From contig CAKRLE010000006.1 in the NCBI GenBank assembly GCA_934359185.1, forward strand, positions 109,413-173,412: a stretch of 64,000 nt of DNA. The letters run 5' to 3'. This DNA comes from an uncultured Lachnospira sp. GTDB taxonomy: Bacteria > Bacillota > Clostridia > Lachnospirales > Lachnospiraceae. Position numbers and translations under genes: made by a program. The number at the start of each line of letters is the position of its first letter. The stretch's first letter is position 1. The notes beneath the pieces were generated by a model, which was given only the letters and a program-made list of their open reading frames with translations, did no database searches and was not told the DNA's origin. This document shows positions 28,094 to 39,840 of the stretch, one piece after another.

Positions 28094-29803
28094 TTATCTG
28101 TCTCTAAGCTTGAACTTAGCAACCATATCACTAAGTGTGACAGCCTGTGCTGTAAGCTCTTCAGATGTAGCTGATGTCTCCTCAGATGTAGCTGAGTTAG
28201 CCTGTACAACTTCTGCGATACGTGCGATAGCAACATCTGCCTGCTCCATACCAGAAGCCTGTCCCATAGATACATCACTCATCTTCTTAGCACTCTCTGC
28301 AATAGCCTGTACGCCATCTACAACCTCTTTAAGTGACTCAGATGCTTCAGCGGCAATTCTGTTACCTTCGCCAACTTCATGGATAGATGCTTCGATTAAT
28401 GTTCTAGAATCTACAGCAGACTTAGCACTCTGCTCTGCAAGTGTACGAATCTGGTCAGCAACAACTGCGAATCCTCTACCTGCATCACCTGCTCTGGCTG
28501 CCTCGATTGAAGCATTAAGAGAAAGTAAGTTAGTCTGGCTTGCGATATTCTCAATCTCAGAAATGATGTTACCAATCTTCTCTGATGCCTCACTGATACG
28601 AGCCATAGCTACCATAAGAGCTTCCATATCCTCACGGCTGCTCTCTGCTGTGTTAGCATATCTCTGAGCTTCCTTATATGAAGCCTGAAGTGACTCTGCT
28701 GTTGACTGGATACCTTCACTAAGGTCATTGATTGTTGCCTGCATCTCTTCAACTGTTGCAGCCTGGTCTGTTGCACCCTCTGCAAGAGCCTGTGCAGCAT
28801 CTGAAAGGTTAGAAGAACCTTCTGCTACCTGCTTAGAAGCATCCTCAACACCTCTTAATGTTGAATCCATCTGACGGTTCATCTTTCTAAGACCGATGAG
28901 TAATTCATTAAATGTACCTGTGTACTGATCCTCATATTCTGTACCGATAGCAAAGTTACCATTAGCCATCTCATTAAGTAATCTTCCTGTATCACTTATA
29001 ATAAAATGAAGTCTCTCAGCCATGTTATGAGCACTGTCAATCATCTCAGATATCTCATCCTCTGATTCCATCTCTGGGAATGGTGAGTCAAGATCACCCT
29101 CTGCAAATGTAACAAGTCTGTTGCTCATCTCCTCAAGTGGTTCCTCAATACTCTTAGAGATATCCTTAGCTAACTTGATCGATACCATAACAGTTGCTGC
29201 TATAACTACAACAGCTAATACAAGAATAACTATAAGAAGAACCTCTAACTTAGTCTCCTCTGTATTACCCTTGGTTACATTAATCTCCATAAGATTATCT
29301 AATGCATTGCTAAGAGTTGTAAACTTAGGAGCAAGGTCACTTGACATCATCTTCTGTGCCTGAATTGACTTGTCGTTATCTGTTGTATCGCCGATTGGAA
29401 TAATCTTCTGTGTTATATCATAGAAATCCTTCCATGCAGCATCAATCTGCTCCATGGCAGCTTTTCCTTCTTTAGTTATCATTATAGGTCTAACCTTCTC
29501 AAGGTCAGTTTCAAACTGTTTTACTGCCTCCTGATACTGGTCTTTCATTGAAGATATCAAATCGTTAGAATTATATCCAATAATACCTCTTGTTGCAGAA
29601 CGAACCTCTGAAGCATCCTCTTTAATAGTTGCAATATCTCCCTGTGGATATGCATAGTTATTAAGTACTTTTCTGTAATCTGTTGACATATACAACAGAA
29701 GTACACCAATGCCAAGCGCAACTATACTGAAAGCAATTATGATTATCTTAAATGCATAGCTTAATCGCTGCTTGATTCTCATTGTGTTTATTTTTTTCAA
29801 CAT
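28094..29803 (-). CDS. Methyl-accepting chemotaxis protein
   Basis: A chemoreceptor of 569 residues. It has two membrane segments at about 13-36 and 187-211 flanking a helical, four-helix-bundle-like sensor domain, then a HAMP linker and a long cytoplasmic coiled coil. The hairpin tip that contacts CheA and CheW is intact around [20 protein letters not shown]. Its ligand is unknown. It is monocistronic, so the rest of the chemotaxis machinery must lie elsewhere. Confidence 0.95.
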   Translation of the reverse strand: MLKKINTMRIKQRLSYAFKIIIIAFSIVALGIGVLLLYMSTDYRKVLNNYAYPQGDIATIKEDASEVRSATRGIIGYNSNDLISSMKDQYQEAVKQFETDLEKVRPIMITKEGKAAMEQIDAAWKDFYDITQKIIPIGDTTDNDKSIQAQKMMSSDLAPKFTTLSNALDNLMEINVTKGNTEETKLEVLLIVILVLAVVVIAATVMVSIKLAKDISKSIEEPLEEMSNRLVTFAEGDLDSPFPEMESEDEISEMIDSAHNMAERLHFIISDTGRLLNEMANGNFAIGTEYEDQYTGTFNELLIGLRKMNRQMDSTLRGVEDASKQVAEGSSNLSDAAQALAEGATDQAATVEEMQATINDLSEGIQSTAESLQASYKEAQRYANTAESSREDMEALMVAMARISEASEKIGNIISEIENIASQTNLLSLNASIEAARAGDAGRGFAVVADQIRTLAEQSAKSAVDSRTLIEASIHEVGEGNRIAAEASESLKEVVDGVQAIAESAKKMSDVSMGQASGMEQADVAIARIAEVVQANSATSEETSATSEELTAQAVTLSDMVAKFKLRDR

Positions 29804-29926
29804 TCTTTATCTACCTCTTTCCGTTATGTGAATAATAAAAAATAGTACTATGTAACTAATCACGATTACATATGTAACTATAATATACCATATTTTTTCA
29901 TTTATTTTGACAAATAATACAATATA

Positions 29927-30448
29927 TTATTCAACATATGCAACTTCGCCTATACACTGCTTTTCCTTAACTGGTTCACTGTTATCTGCATAGCCAAGTG
30001 CCGCAAGCCCATATATTACGTGGTCTGCCGGTATACCGAGCTCATCAAGAACATTCCTTATAGCAGGTTCATCACATATTCCTGATAACTGGTTAATCCA
30101 TACTGAACCAACCCCATATGAGTTAGCTGCGAGAAATATATTCTCCAATGCACATGCATTATCATCTCTTCCCCATGGGCTGTCCTTTAGATTAGATGGA
30201 ATTATGATAGCTGTCGGCTCATACATATCATAACCCTCGCGATTAGTTGCTTTCTCAACAGCCTCTGCAAGCTTTGTAATCATCTCCCTGTTAGTCACAA
30301 CTGTAAACTTCCATGACTGTTTTCCCATTCCACTAGGAGCATGAAGCGCAGCATCTACTATATCTGCCATCACTTCTTTAGGAATAGGCTGTGCCGTAAA
30401 TTTACGGATACTTCTTCTTGTCACAATATTGTTGATTACCTCGTTCAT
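29927..30448 (-). CDS. Nitroreductase family protein
   Basis: A 173-residue FMN-dependent oxidoreductase. The N-terminal FMN-phosphate contact RRSIRKF and the later GSVWINQLSG region are family features. These small enzymes reduce nitroaromatics, quinones or flavins; the natural substrate here is unknown. GGAGG precedes the ATG and the gene is flanked by unrelated genes. Confidence 0.88.
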   Translation of the reverse strand: MNEVINNIVTRRSIRKFTAQPIPKEVMADIVDAALHAPSGMGKQSWKFTVVTNREMITKLAEAVEKATNREGYDMYEPTAIIIPSNLKDSPWGRDDNACALENIFLAANSYGVGSVWINQLSGICDEPAIRNVLDELGIPADHVIYGLAALGYADNSEPVKEKQCIGEVAYVE

Positions 30449-30564
30449 AACGTCCTCCTTGTGTTTTTGATATAACTTATAACTCTGATTAATATTATAA
30501 CAAATATTTAACTTCCATTAAAGTACTATTCCAAACTTTTATTATCATTAACCAGTTGAATAAC

Positions 30565-30629
30565 AAATAGGGAAGAAAGAAATGCTGCCAGATGAGACAT
30601 CATCATAAACATTTCTTTCTTCCCTATTT
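30565..30629 (-). terminator. Long hairpin terminator after the lysozyme gene
   Basis: A perfect 20-bp inverted repeat, 30565-30584 with 30610-30629 (core AGGGAAGAAAGAAATG), with a 25-base loop. It starts seven bases after the lysozyme stop codon. Confidence 0.75.
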
Positions 30630-30635
30630 TATCTG

Positions 30636-32132
30636 TTACTTCTCCACCAGATAACTGCTCACACAATACAATGTCTGTCCGTTATATTCCACTCTCGACC
30701 AGCCAAGCTCTTTATTATAGCCAGTTCTTGTGAGTGTAACGCCATTCTTAACTGTAGCAACAACCTTAGAGTCAGTTACACTTGGCTTGTTTCTAAGGTT
30801 AATTTCGTCCTTAGGTGTAACTGTGTCATTACAATCTGTGAACTGGGTATTAAATCCAGTTGTAGCTGCCTGAGTCGTCTTCTGTGTAAGGTCTGTCGTC
30901 AGATAGCTTGATACCGCATAAACCACCTGTCCATTGTATACAAGGCGCGACCAGCCGCTATTGCTCGTTGCTGTCCTTGTTACCGTCTGTCCATTTTTAA
31001 GAGTTGCTATGACATTAGAATCAGAACCCTGACTCGGCTTATCACGAAGGCGCACCTCCTCTTTGGCTGTAACAGTATCGCTCACCTCTGTAAAATTCAT
31101 ATTAGCCTCAACATCTGGTTTTGCCGCAGCCGCTGTCTCTCCGCTCGCAGAGCCATTAGTTCCGGTATATCCAAAATATGCGACATTTATATCAACATTG
31201 GTGCTGATTCCATTGACTGTTCCTCTGTTCGTGTACTGCCACATATCACAGCTTCCAGTGTAGCTTGTCGAAGGTGTCGCTGGATACGCAGCCGATGGGT
31301 ACTGGGCAACCCACATTTTGTATGAAGTCTCAAGACTGCTCGTATTCCACAATCTGTCGCCTGACAATTCACCGGCAGCCGCATAGAACATCGGCGTATA
31401 ACCTCTGCTATACACTGCCTGCAAAAATGCATCTGCAACACTTGTCCTCTCTGAAACTGACATATCATGCTGTCTGCTGTCAGATGCCTCAAATCCCTCA
31501 CAGTCAAATGCCACCGGATAAGTTATATTGTAATCAGCGATATAATTGGCAACCCAGTCTGCTTCCTCTATTGCCTCATTTTCATTAACCGCAGATGAGA
31601 AGAAATATACACCTACCTTAATTCCATTGGCATCTGCCTGCTGCATATTATATTTTGCGTTAGTGTCCTCATATATTACGCCTGTCTTCTGCGCTCTATA
31701 GCCAACTCGTATCATCGCAAAATCCACACCGGACGAAGCAACTTTCGACCAGTCTATCGTTCCCTGAAACTTTGATACATCTACGCCGATAGTCACATCT
31801 GATGTCTCATTAGTACTATTAGAGAGCGTAACCTTGGCACCTGTGCCTGAGTCCTGATTCATTGAATTATCCGCACCGCTATACTGTGGGTCTTCCTGAA
31901 TATCTTCAATCTCCTCCTGCACTGTAGCATCTGTGGGATTACCTGATGAAGCCGATTCGCTTGTTGATGCATTATTATCAACTACAGCCACGCTGCCTGA
32001 AACGCTTACATCCTTGGTTTTGTCTGACTTAGTATTCATCTTATTTACCGCCACAATCACAACACTTGCCAGTATAACAATTATAACTGCCACAATACCT
32101 GCGATGATAACTGTATTTTTCTGATTTGGCAT
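30636..32132 (-). CDS. GH25 lysozyme with two SH3 domains, membrane-anchored
   Basis: A cell-wall muramidase of 498 residues. One membrane segment at about 7-29 is followed by a Ser/Thr/Asp-rich linker. The GH25 domain covers about 115-325, with GVDVSKFQG at its start, the catalytic region AFDCEGFE, and DMWQYT near its end. Two SH3b repeats follow, each with the pattern LR-x-KPS and GW-S-R, near residues 345-415 and 430-498. It probably remodels the host peptidoglycan. The structured element B lies about 135 bases before its start. Confidence 0.92.
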   Translation of the reverse strand: MPNQKNTVIIAGIVAVIIVILASVVIVAVNKMNTKSDKTKDVSVSGSVAVVDNNASTSESASSGNPTDATVQEEIEDIQEDPQYSGADNSMNQDSGTGAKVTLSNSTNETSDVTIGVDVSKFQGTIDWSKVASSGVDFAMIRVGYRAQKTGVIYEDTNAKYNMQQADANGIKVGVYFFSSAVNENEAIEEADWVANYIADYNITYPVAFDCEGFEASDSRQHDMSVSERTSVADAFLQAVYSRGYTPMFYAAAGELSGDRLWNTSSLETSYKMWVAQYPSAAYPATPSTSYTGSCDMWQYTNRGTVNGISTNVDINVAYFGYTGTNGSASGETAAAAKPDVEANMNFTEVSDTVTAKEEVRLRDKPSQGSDSNVIATLKNGQTVTRTATSNSGWSRLVYNGQVVYAVSSYLTTDLTQKTTQAATTGFNTQFTDCNDTVTPKDEINLRNKPSVTDSKVVATVKNGVTLTRTGYNKELGWSRVEYNGQTLYCVSSYLVEK

Positions 32133-32570
32133 GGTAACCTGCCCCCTTCTTCGTATTCAATATAGCTGTTATATAATTTCATACGCACTATATGAACTAA
32201 AAGTAACTTTTGTTTTAGATTATTTTATTATATCACAGCTTTCTGCTTTTAACACATCTACTTATCTTTGGATTTTAAAAATGGATTCCTGCCAAAAAAT
32301 CCAAAATCATGCATTATACACTTTGCTAAACCCAACCTTTTTCTTTATATCGAAAAAAGGGCAGAAAAATCCACGAATTTAAAGACTTCTGGATTTTTCT
32401 GCCCTTTTTATTCTATTTGAGCCAAACTAAATCTGCGACAAACATTTCGCAGGCATTGCTCATGTGTTTTGGGTCTTTCTCAGCTTTTATCACCTATAGC
32501 GCCAAATCGCCAGGCATGTCATGGACATCATCTACTTCCTGATGCCAACCAGCTTCAAGCGCCAATGCTG
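32133..32570. other. Intergenic region with structured element B
   Basis: The 438-base gap between the ATP synthase operon and the lysozyme gene contains the 162-nt element B (32267-32428). The portion 32133-32266 is AT-rich and should hold the lysozyme promoter; 32429-32570 has a small hairpin TGCGACAAACATTTCGCA but nothing else recognised. Confidence 0.65.
32267..32428. repeat. 162-nt structured intergenic element, copy B
   Basis: Same length and layout as copy A: TTTGGATTT at the start pairing with AAATCCAAA (32297-32305), the block CACTTTGCTAAACC (32319-32332), a perfect 19-bp stem 32354-32372 with 32391-32409 around an 18-base loop, and a GCCAAACT end. The outer stem reads AAAAAGGGCAGAAA where copy A reads AAAAGTTGCGTAGA, yet both pair fully. 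It lies 143 bases downstream of atpC and 135 bases upstream of the lysozyme start. Confidence 0.75.
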
Positions 32571-32981
32571 CTACTTTCCTGATGTTGCCTTAAGTCTTGC
32601 CATCGCTCTCGCTAGAGCTGCTCTTGAATGGTAATATTCATGTATACTCTGCTTCTGGCGAAGACGTTCCTCCGCTCTCTGTCTAGCTTCCTCGGCACGT
32701 CTTACGTCAATTTCTTCTGGGCGCTCTGCTGTCTCTACAAGAAGAGTCACACGGTTATTGACTATCTCAACAAATCCCATTCCAACAACAGCATGAATCC
32801 ACTCATCACTGTCCTCTGGCTGGAATTTCATCTGGCCTTCGTCAATTGCAATTACCATATCCTCATGATGGGCAAGAATCTCCTTCTGTCCATCATACTC
32901 TGGAACTATAAGCGATCTGCATTTACCCGCATAGAATATTCTGTTAGCTGATATTACTTTAAGATAAAAACTTGCCGCCAT
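32571..32981 (-). CDS. atpC: F1 ATP synthase subunit epsilon
   Basis: The 136-residue epsilon subunit links the central stalk to the rotor and can inhibit ATP hydrolysis. An N-terminal beta-sandwich (FYLKVISANRIFYAGKCRSL) is followed by the two-helix C-terminal domain rich in Arg and Glu. It is the last gene of the atp operon and starts 12 bases after atpD. Confidence 0.95.
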   Translation of the reverse strand: MAASFYLKVISANRIFYAGKCRSLIVPEYDGQKEILAHHEDMVIAIDEGQMKFQPEDSDEWIHAVVGMGFVEIVNNRVTLLVETAERPEEIDVRRAEEARQRAEERLRQKQSIHEYYHSRAALARAMARLKATSGK

Positions 32982-32993
32982 ATAATACTCCCA

Positions 32994-35295
<2,302 letters not shown>

Positions 35296-35320
35296 ATTAT
35301 CCTCATTTCTGCACTATTGC

Positions 35321-36820
35321 TTATTCAGCAGATTCTTTGACTGCATCCATAATCTGGTTAATGACTGTATCGTCAATTGCTTTTGTCTCTTCTATCTTTC
35401 TTCCAATCTCTGGATGTTTAAGGTCAAGATAATCAAGCAGTTCTGCCTGACGCTTCTTGACATCCTTAGTAGGAATACTATCAAATGCACCATGGCTTGC
35501 CATAACAAGTGTCATAACCTGTTCGTGCATTGACAATGGATGGCACAATGGCTGTTTAAGCAGCTCCATAAGTGCCTTGCCATGTGCAAGCTGTGCCTTG
35601 GTTGCATCATCAAGATCAGATGCGAACTGTGTGAACACTTCCATCTCTCTGTACTGTGCAAGGTCAATTCTTATGCTTCCTGATGCCTTCTTCATAGCCT
35701 TTGTCTGTGCAGCACCACCAACTCGCGATACTGAAAGACCTACGTTAACAGCTGGTCTCATACCTGAATTAAACAGATTAGTCTCTAAGAATATCTGTCC
35801 ATCTGTTATTGATATAACATTAGTAGGGATATATGCTGATACATCTCCTGCCTGTGTCTCTATGATTGGAAGAGCTGTTATTGAACCTCCTCCAAGCTTA
35901 TCACTTAATCTGCTTGATCTTTCCAGAAGTCTTGAATGAAGATAGAATACATCTCCTGGATATGCCTCACGTCCTGGTGAACGCTCAAGCAGTAATGAAA
36001 GTGCCCTGTATGCTACCGCATGCTTAGAAAGGTCATCATATACTATAAGTACATCTTTGCCCTTGTGCATGAAATATTCTGCCATTGCAGTTCCTGCATA
36101 TGGTGCTATGTACTGAAGTGATGCAGGATCACTTGCTGTAGATGATACAACTATTGAGTAATCCATAGCTCCATTCTTTGTAAGTGTAGACACAATCTTT
36201 GCCACACTTGATGCCTTCTGTCCGATGGCTACATATATACAGATAACCCCTTTACCCTTCTGGTTAATTATTGTATCTGTTGCAATTGATGTCTTACCTG
36301 TCTGACGGTCACCTATAATAAGCTCTCTCTGTCCACGTCCGATAGGGAACATCGAATCTATTGAAAGAATTCCTGTCTCCATTGGAGTACTTACTGACTT
36401 ACGGTCAACGATACCAGGTGCCTCATTTTCAATAGGTCTGTAGTCAGCTTCCTTGATATCACCCTGTCCATCAATAGGCTCACCCAATGCATTGATGATT
36501 CTTCCCAAGAAGCCTTCACCAACCGGTATACCAGCCTTCTTTTTAGTCCTAACAACTTTAGTTCCTTCTTTGATTCCTGTATCACGTCCAAAAAGGATTA
36601 CACCAATCTCATTCTGGCGGATATCCTGAACCATTCCTTTAACTCCATTATCAAATACTACGATTTCACCGTACATTGCATGGTCAATTCCGTATACAGT
36701 GGCGATTCCATCACCAACCCATATAACATTACCAGTCTCGCGGCTTGCCTCGTCCCAGCTGAAATTCTCTATCTCACTCTGAATAATGGAGATTATGTCT
36801 GTTGCACTAATTGCGCCCAC
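35321..36820 (-). CDS. atpA: F1 ATP synthase subunit alpha
   Basis: The non-catalytic nucleotide-binding subunit, 499 residues. Walker A GDRQTGKT is near residue 165 and the family signature [14 protein letters not shown] is present. The start is taken as GTG at 36820 because AGGAGG lies eight bases upstream; a GTG at 36829 would overlap that ribosome site. It follows atpH closely. Confidence 0.97.
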   Translation of the reverse strand: MGAISATDIISIIQSEIENFSWDEASRETGNVIWVGDGIATVYGIDHAMYGEIVVFDNGVKGMVQDIRQNEIGVILFGRDTGIKEGTKVVRTKKKAGIPVGEGFLGRIINALGEPIDGQGDIKEADYRPIENEAPGIVDRKSVSTPMETGILSIDSMFPIGRGQRELIIGDRQTGKTSIATDTIINQKGKGVICIYVAIGQKASSVAKIVSTLTKNGAMDYSIVVSSTASDPASLQYIAPYAGTAMAEYFMHKGKDVLIVYDDLSKHAVAYRALSLLLERSPGREAYPGDVFYLHSRLLERSSRLSDKLGGGSITALPIIETQAGDVSAYIPTNVISITDGQIFLETNLFNSGMRPAVNVGLSVSRVGGAAQTKAMKKASGSIRIDLAQYREMEVFTQFASDLDDATKAQLAHGKALMELLKQPLCHPLSMHEQVMTLVMASHGAFDSIPTKDVKKRQAELLDYLDLKHPEIGRKIEETKAIDDTVINQIMDAVKESAE

Positions 36821-36832
36821 AGGTGTCACCTC

Positions 36833-37342
36833 CTAAGTTAATTTTCTTTCAAGCTGACGGAAACGTCCCTCAAAACTTCTGTCATATTCCTTATGATGGG
36901 CACGTATCACATAACCACCTAACAATGACTCGTCAACACTTTCCGTCAATTTAATTGTATCTTCCGGATATCTGCTTCTTAAAAACTCCTCTGCCTCAGC
37001 CCTTTTATCATCACTACTGCTGGCACTAATAAGCTCTGCTCTTATAATGTGGTTCTGTTCATCCCAGTATCTGTAGTATGCTTCAAATATGTCTTTGAAC
37101 TCATCACATTCTCCAAGTCTGCACATCATCTTGATGAAATTAACGATAACCTCTGGTGTCTTATCAAGTGCAAACACCTTGTCTATTATCTCATACTTCT
37201 TATCAGGCTGGATTGTAGGATTGGTAAGTACCTCATTAAGCATTGGCGTTGTAAAGTAGAGTTCCTGTGTCTTTTCGACAACATCCCTGTCGGCAGACAG
37301 CCGGTATAAAACTATTGCATTATTTACTGCTGCCTGTGTCAT
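36833..37342 (-). CDS. atpH: F1 ATP synthase subunit delta
   Basis: The peripheral stalk subunit that joins F1 to the b subunits, about 169 residues. The family C-terminal motif GGYVIRAHHKEYDRSFEGRF is close to the usual form. The ATG at 37342 is preferred over a GTG at 37351. It overlaps the end of atpF by 23 bases. Confidence 0.93.
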   Translation of the reverse strand: MTQAAVNNAIVLYRLSADRDVVEKTQELYFTTPMLNEVLTNPTIQPDKKYEIIDKVFALDKTPEVIVNFIKMMCRLGECDEFKDIFEAYYRYWDEQNHIIRAELISASSSDDKRAEAEEFLRSRYPEDTIKLTESVDESLLGGYVIRAHHKEYDRSFEGRFRQLERKLT

Positions 37343-37772
37343 AAGCCTCACCCGTCTTTACAATCTTTCTGGCTGCCATAATGGCAAGTCTGGCAATATC
37401 AGCCTGTGCTGCCTTAGCTGCCTTCTCCTGCTCATTAGCTATATCTACTTTAGCCTTGTTTAACATAGCATCTGTTTCCTGCTTGGTTCTCTCAACAGCA
37501 CGATTATGCTCCTCGCTGGCTCTTGCTCTTGCCTCTAAGATAATCTGGTCAGCCTCCATTTTGGCATTATCAAGCTTTTCGTGATACTCACTCTTTAATG
37601 CACCTGCCTCCTCCTGATTCTTCTTAGCATCCTCAAACTGCTGTTTTATCATCTCTTCCCTTGCGGTTATAGTCTTCATAACAGGCTTATACAGAAACTT
37701 CTTAAATATCAGATATAAGACGAGCAGATTCACAACTGTCCATATTATGTTCCATGGATCTATACTTAACAT
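37320..37772 (-). CDS. atpF: F0 ATP synthase subunit b
   Basis: The peripheral stator, 150 residues: one N-terminal membrane segment (WNIIWTVVNLLVLYLIFKKF) and a long charged coiled coil. The ATG at 37772 follows AAGGAAGG; a GTG seven codons earlier is less likely. It overlaps atpH. Confidence 0.94.
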   Translation of the reverse strand: MLSIDPWNIIWTVVNLLVLYLIFKKFLYKPVMKTITAREEMIKQQFEDAKKNQEEAGALKSEYHEKLDNAKMEADQIILEARARASEEHNRAVERTKQETDAMLNKAKVDIANEQEKAAKAAQADIARLAIMAARKIVKTGEAYDTGSSK

Positions 37773-37858
37773 TGCTTCGCCTTCCTTTCTCACTAATTCT
37801 TATCTTTATAAGCTTCTAAATTTCTAATCTATATAATTCAAACAATCAAATCCTGTTA

Positions 37859-38086
37859 TTAGCCTAAGAAAAGGATGATAAGTAAAGCGATAACGAAACC
37901 GTAAATAGCTGTTGCCTCTGCAAGGGCACATCCTAAAAGAAGTGACTTGCTGATTTTGCTCTCAGCCTCTGGCTGTCTTGCGATTGCATCTACTGCACTG
38001 CTTGTTGCCTTGCCAATACCAAGACCTGCTCCAATACCTGTTAATACTGCTATACCTGCTCCGATTGCTACTAAAATTGTCTGCAT
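37859..38086 (-). CDS. atpE: F0 ATP synthase subunit c
   Basis: The rotor ring protein, 75 residues, two membrane helices joined by the polar loop ARQPEAESK. The ion-binding carboxylate is E57 in ALAEATAIYG. The positions that give sodium binding in Ilyobacter-type rings carry Ile (24) instead of Gln and Ala (58) instead of Ser, so a proton ring is more likely. The tyrosine at 62 is retained. Confidence 0.95.
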   Translation of the reverse strand: MQTILVAIGAGIAVLTGIGAGLGIGKATSSAVDAIARQPEAESKISKSLLLGCALAEATAIYGFVIALLIILFLG

Positions 38087-38143
38087 AATTAAATCTCCTT
38101 TTAATAAATGTATTTTATTAATTTACAAATGTTAATACGCTGT

Positions 38144-38830
38144 CTACTCTGTTGCTTCCTTAATGAACAAACCTGTCAGGAATACAAATACATATGCCTG
38201 GATAAGTCCATCAAAGATATCAAAATAGCAGCTGAATACTGCTGGCACAACCGCTGGAACAACTATCTTTAAAAGTTCCATTATTACGAATGAGCCAAGA
38301 ACATTACCAAATAGTCGCATACACAGTGACAATGGTTTAATGAAAATCTCCAATATATTAATTGGAAGTACTACGGGCATTGGCTCTGCAAAACTTTTAA
38401 GCCAGCCCTTAGTTCCTTTGGCACGAATTCCAGCTACTTCGATAAGAACTATACTCATGATTGCAAGAGTTGCTGTCACGTTCATATCCTTAGTAGGCGG
38501 CTTGAATCCCAACAGCCCGATTAGATTAGCTATACCTATATATACAGCTATGGCTGAAAGATATGGGATATATTCTGTTCCTTTCTCTCCTACCGTCTCA
38601 GTAAAGAAATCGTGCAGTCCCTTTATCGCAGTCTCGACAACTATCTGTCTGCGTCCGGGGTGCTCCACACTTAGATTTCGGCTCAGCAGAATACACAGCA
38701 GAAATACTACCGCCATTATAATCCATGTTACAACCACTGATTCATACACTGGTATTCCTCCAAGCAAAGGTATGGTAAACACTGTCTCGCAATTAAGTTC
38801 TTCCATTAGCTTTTCTACCAAAGCATCCAT
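38144..38830 (-). CDS. atpB: F0 ATP synthase subunit a
   Basis: The stator subunit forming the ion half-channels, 228 residues with five or more membrane helices. The essential arginine is in LCMRLFGNVLG. The ATG at 38830 follows AGGAGGTAACGCAG. It is the first gene of the operon; no atpI lies upstream. The near-consensus promoter is 60 bases away. Confidence 0.96.
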   Translation of the reverse strand: MDALVEKLMEELNCETVFTIPLLGGIPVYESVVVTWIIMAVVFLLCILLSRNLSVEHPGRRQIVVETAIKGLHDFFTETVGEKGTEYIPYLSAIAVYIGIANLIGLLGFKPPTKDMNVTATLAIMSIVLIEVAGIRAKGTKGWLKSFAEPMPVVLPINILEIFIKPLSLCMRLFGNVLGSFVIMELLKIVVPAVVPAVFSCYFDIFDGLIQAYVFVFLTGLFIKEATE

Positions 38831-38889
38831 CTGCGTTACCTCCTTTCTAAATATGAAACATCTCATAGAAACATATTTGATTTTTTATG

Positions 38890-38918
38890 ATTTTAGCTAC
38901 TAAAAAAAACAATGTCAA
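38890..38918 (-). promoter_or_regulatory. Sigma-A promoter of the ATP synthase operon
   Basis: On the minus strand a perfect TTGACA (38918-38913) and TAAAAT (38895-38890) are 17 bases apart. The -35 lies inside the arm of the upstream terminator hairpin. Confidence 0.75.
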
Positions 38919-38948
38919 TCGCTGTTTTTAGCTACGATTAACATTGTT
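38908..38948 (-). terminator. Intrinsic terminator after the PII-like gene
   Basis: AACAATGT plus AATCG (38908-38921) pair with CGATT plus ACATTGTT (38935-38948), with one C/A mismatch. On the minus strand T8 follows. Confidence 0.75.
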
Positions 38949-39138
38949 TTAACACTGATTTTTCGTCAGATTTGCATGATTATTTTTGTCGTTTTGTAAT
39001 CTTTTTTGGAGATTTTGCACATGCAGATTTTGACATTTTATATTTAGTTTATACTTTTATGGGAATTTTGTTAAAATTTTCCCAATAATATCCATTAAAT
39101 TTCGGAAAAATTATATCCAGACAATTTTATCAATGTGT

Positions 39139-39828
39139 CTAGTTTTCATCTGAATCCTCTATTATTCTAAGACCTGCAGTACTTGTAACAGGAAGTGAGA
39201 ACACTATTGCACCAGCCTTGGTTCCCACGCCGGCTTTCTCCATTATGGCACTCATAATGGCATTTTTCTGTTCTGTCTTAGAAACTATGAACAGAATCTC
39301 CTTCTCTGATACTAACGATACACCAAGGAACTGCTCTGCCCTCTTCATCCCAACACCTTTTCCATGAAGCACAGTTCCACCAGTCGCACCGCCCTCCTCG
39401 GCAGCTCTCATAACCTGTGTATTATATCCATAATTAGCTATCGCAACAATGAGCTCATGTCCAGTCTCCTTCAATACGCTCTCATCTCCTTTCTCATAAT
39501 TCTGGCCTTCAACCAGAAATCCCAGCGTCTTCTTACCACCCACACTGCTAAGTGGTATTGTGAACGCAATTCCCGTTCCTGGCACATCAATCTTTAACTG
39601 GGTCTGAAGTCCTTTCTTGATTGATTTCCATGTATCTGCTGTAACTATAGCAAAATGTATGCCTTTCTCGTCATCCTCAAGTCCAAAATAATCTAACACA
39701 TCACTTGCTGCTGTTCCACGTCCAAGTGATATATTGCCTGTATCAACATTATTCTCCTCATAGAACGCCGCAAACTTAGACATATTTTTTCGACTGCTTA
39801 TAGTTACCATCATATATAATTCACTCAT
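39139..39828 (-). CDS. PII-like signalling protein, two tandem domains
   Basis: A 229-residue protein with two GlnB-like halves: each has a ferredoxin-like pattern, the second ending in a GTVLHGKGVG loop and KTEQKNAIMSAIMEKAG. PII proteins sense nucleotides and energy or nitrogen status and control membrane transporters. The ATG at 39828 has GGGGG upstream. It lies 12 bases after the DUF1538 gene, so it probably regulates that membrane protein. Confidence 0.7.
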   Translation of the reverse strand: MSELYMMVTISSRKNMSKFAAFYEENNVDTGNISLGRGTAASDVLDYFGLEDDEKGIHFAIVTADTWKSIKKGLQTQLKIDVPGTGIAFTIPLSSVGGKKTLGFLVEGQNYEKGDESVLKETGHELIVAIANYGYNTQVMRAAEEGGATGGTVLHGKGVGMKRAEQFLGVSLVSEKEILFIVSKTEQKNAIMSAIMEKAGVGTKAGAIVFSLPVTSTAGLRIIEDSDEN

Positions 39829-39840
39829 ACACACACCCCC

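Larger units (their letters stand above)
38831..39138. other. Intergenic region before the ATP synthase operon
   Basis: The 308-base gap contains the atp promoter (38890-38918) and the overlapping terminator of the PII-like gene (38908-38948). The remaining 38951-39138 is very T-rich with no recognised element or coding potential. Confidence 0.6.

Noticed and set aside
37859..38086. Sodium-type ATP synthase
   Set aside because: Gln and Ser of the sodium site are replaced by Ile and Ala around E57, so a proton ring fits better.
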